A stretch of DNA of 6,821 nucleotides from Clostridiales bacterium UBA8960 (GTDB taxonomy: Bacteria; Bacillota; Clostridia; Peptostreptococcales; Acidaminobacteraceae): the NCBI GenBank assembly GCA_003482695.1, contig DMYC01000226.1, positions 1 to 6,821 of the forward strand, given 5' to 3'. The position numbers were made by a program, and so were the translations under genes. This document shows, one piece after another, positions 5,429 to 6,821 of this stretch. Numbering within the stretch: the stretch's first letter is position 1; every line of letters starts with the position of its first letter. Under the pieces are notes generated by a model. It did no database searches and had not been told where the DNA came from. It saw only the letters and a list, made by a program, of their open reading frames with translations.

Positions 5429-6637
5429 CTGAAACAGAATAGAAGAGGTTGGATTATAGTCGCGGCAGGCACAGGCATGAACTTAGCTTTTGGTGTCCTT
5501 TATGCATGGAGCATTTTTGCCGGTAAATTACAGGAATCACTCGGTTGGACAAAAACCGACTCGTCGATTCCATACACCATTGCGATCATCATGTTCGCGG
5601 TGATGATGGTTCCCGCTGGACGATTACAAGATCGAATTGGTCCAAGATGGGTTGCAACATTAGGCGGCTTATTAATAGGAGCTGGCTGCATTTTAGCTGG
5701 TTCAATGGACAGCTTATTAGGGCTTTCAATAGCCTTCGGCGTACTAGCAGGATCCGGTATAGGGCTTGGCTATGCCTCTACAACACCACCAGCTGTAAAA
5801 TGGTTTCCACCAAAACGAAAAGGGCTTATTTCAGGAATCGTCGTTGGTGGTTTTGGATTGGCGCCACTTTACATCGTGCCATTAACAAAATATCTGCTCA
5901 GTCACTGGGATGTATTTACTTCGTTTAGAATATTGGGCTTTTTATTTTTGATCATCACCTTGCCACTCGCCCAGTTGATTCGCAACCCAAAAGCGGACGA
6001 AATGCCAGAAGGCACTGCGGCACCTGGCTCTAAAGCAGAAGCTGACTATGCGGCACTACAGTTGTCCTACAAGGATATGTTTAAAACAAAAGAATTTTAT
6101 ATGCTCTGGTTCATGTTCTTTGCGGGTGCAACAGGCGGCCTTATGACGATCGGCAATTTAAAGACCCTCGTAACAAACCTACTAGGTGATGGCATCGGCT
6201 TTCAACTCGTAGCATTTGCTGCTGTTGCCAATGCCTTAGGCAGACCCCTCGCAGGCGTCGTCTCAGAAAAAATCGGACGCGGTAAAGCAATGGCGATTCT
6301 ATATGTGCTTCAGGCGTTCGCCCTATTCACATTTAACAGTTATACGACGCTACTGCCCATCTTCGCTGCAGCCTGTATGATCTATTTTTCATATGGCGCG
6401 ATGGCTTCAGTATTCCCATCAGCCTGTGCAGACAATTACGGCACAAAGAACTTAGGTCTTAACTATGGCATTTTATTTTCAGCGTGGGGCATCGGCGGCA
6501 TCTTTGGCCCCATATTAGGCGGACGTATTGCAGATCTCACAGGTTCATACCACATCGCATTTGTCGTATCAGGCGTCATTTTACTCGTTGCTGCGACCGT
6601 GGGCTTCCTTTATAAACCACGCGTAAGCAATCAATAG
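5429..6637 (+). CDS. OFA-family (oxalate/formate antiporter-like) MFS transporter
   Basis: A 402-residue inner-membrane carrier with about 12 helices, from the CTG start. The OFA family (TC 2.A.1.11) moves small carboxylates such as oxalate/formate, lactate or related acids. Family marks are MNLAFGVLYAWSIF in the first helix (17-30), the MFS loop GRLQDRIGPR (about 64-73), KWFPPKRKGLISGIVVGGFG (124-143) and GRPLAGVVSEKIGRGKA (about 271-287) after helix 7-8. A hydrophilic central loop covers about 185-215. Starting at ATG 5477 would remove KQNRRGWIIVAAGTG, half of the first helix, so the CTG start with AGGAGG is preferred. The helix-11 region (about 341-361, NYGILFSAWGIGGIFGP) has no lysine, whereas OxlT depends on a lysine there; strict oxalate exchange is therefore doubtful. 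The gene has its own promoter, is divergent from the CoADR gene and ends at a shared convergent terminator. The exact substrate is not known. Confidence 0.9.
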   Translation: MKQNRRGWIIVAAGTGMNLAFGVLYAWSIFAGKLQESLGWTKTDSSIPYTIAIIMFAVMMVPAGRLQDRIGPRWVATLGGLLIGAGCILAGSMDSLLGLSIAFGVLAGSGIGLGYASTTPPAVKWFPPKRKGLISGIVVGGFGLAPLYIVPLTKYLLSHWDVFTSFRILGFLFLIITLPLAQLIRNPKADEMPEGTAAPGSKAEADYAALQLSYKDMFKTKEFYMLWFMFFAGATGGLMTIGNLKTLVTNLLGDGIGFQLVAFAAVANALGRPLAGVVSEKIGRGKAMAILYVLQAFALFTFNSYTTLLPIFAAACMIYFSYGAMASVFPSACADNYGTKNLGLNYGILFSAWGIGGIFGPILGGRIADLTGSYHIAFVVSGVILLVAATVGFLYKPRVSNQ

Positions 6638-6660
6638 CTTCCACATAAAACGAATCACAA

Positions 6661-6745
6661 AAAATGGCGGAAACGCACAATCAATGTCATCGATTCACCA
6701 ACATGAATCCATAAGGCATTGAAAAGTGCGTTTCCGCCTTTTGTT
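6661..6745. terminator. Bidirectional terminator, long three-tier hairpin between convergent genes
   Basis: The outer stem GGCGGAAACGCAC (6666-6678) pairs perfectly with 6726-6738. Inside, TCAATG (6681-6686) pairs with CATTGA (6717-6722), and GATTCA (6692-6697) pairs with TGAATC (6704-6709) around a 6-base loop. On the plus strand TTTTGTTTT follows the stem; on the minus strand ATTTTTT follows. It ends both the transporter and the rubredoxin transcripts. Confidence 0.8.
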
Positions 6746-6765
6746 TTACTTTTACCTATTCTTAA

Positions 6766-6821
6766 TTACTCAACGCGCTCAAAATCGCTTTTTGGTACAC
6801 CACAAAGAGGGCATACCCAAT
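6766..6821 (-). CDS. C-terminal end of a rubredoxin or rubredoxin-domain protein, partial
   Basis: The last 18 codons read WVCPLCGVPKSDFERVE before TAA. CPLCG with the preceding W and following K..F is the second iron-binding knuckle of rubredoxin; its two cysteines would hold the Fe(SCys)4 centre with two more outside the window. The form with WVCPLCG and an acidic tail is closer to free rubredoxin, about 53 residues, than to the domain in rubrerythrin. It could also be the end of a fused flavoprotein. Rubredoxin is a cytoplasmic one-electron carrier, often for oxygen or peroxide reduction in anaerobes. The gene converges on the transporter, sharing its terminator. Confidence 0.85.
   Translation of the reverse strand, partial: WVCPLCGVPKSDFERVE

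Noticed and set aside
5545..5928. Open frame of 127 codons on the plus strand
   Set aside because: It overlaps the transporter in a second frame; Trp/Arg-rich and without a Shine-Dalgarno.

Overview
This window looks like chromosomal DNA from an anaerobic, low-to-mid GC Firmicute, most likely a clostridial lineage. The grounds are strong GA-rich Shine-Dalgarno sequences, TTG and CTG start codons, TTGACA-type promoters, U-tract terminators, and the gene set: a CoA-disulfide/persulfide reductase, a YczE-type membrane protein, an OFA-family carboxylate transporter and a rubredoxin. No rRNA, tRNA, insertion sequence or CRISPR array is visible. The species cannot be named from the sequence.

Layout from left to right: (1) 1-2022, minus strand, a large membrane protein of unknown family whose 3' end lies outside the window; it reads from a TTG start without a stop for 674 codons. 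(2) 2148-2762, minus, a YczE/YyaS-like integral membrane protein (DUF6198 type). (3) 2900-4942, minus, a 680-residue flavoprotein: a CoA-disulfide reductase module with its Cys43, followed by two rhodanese domains, of which only the second keeps the catalytic cysteine. It ends at a strong terminator and starts from a good promoter with a C4/G4 palindrome over the start of the transcript, which resembles CsoR/CstR-family operators. (4) 4943-5428, a 486-base intergenic region between divergent genes. It holds the CoADR promoter and operator, a near-perfect 47-base REP-like palindrome rich in TGATCA, a strong minus-strand terminator that closes a short transcription unit (small RNA, 17-codon peptide or gene remnant), a 30-base dyad, and the transporter promoter. 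(5) 5429-6637, plus, an OFA-family MFS transporter that probably starts at a CTG codon. (6) 6661-6745, a long multi-tier hairpin serving as terminator between convergent genes. (7) 6766-6821, minus, the last 18 codons of a rubredoxin or a rubredoxin-domain protein.

The three leftward genes are separated by 125-137 bases, each with its own apparent start signals, so they look like neighbours rather than a tight operon. The CoADR-rhodanese gene fits thiol-persulfide/CoA redox handling under possible persulfide-sensing repression. The transporter likely moves a small mono- or dicarboxylate. The rubredoxin would serve anaerobic electron transfer or oxygen detoxification. The least explained items are the large membrane protein and the short terminated unit plus palindrome in the divergent intergenic region.
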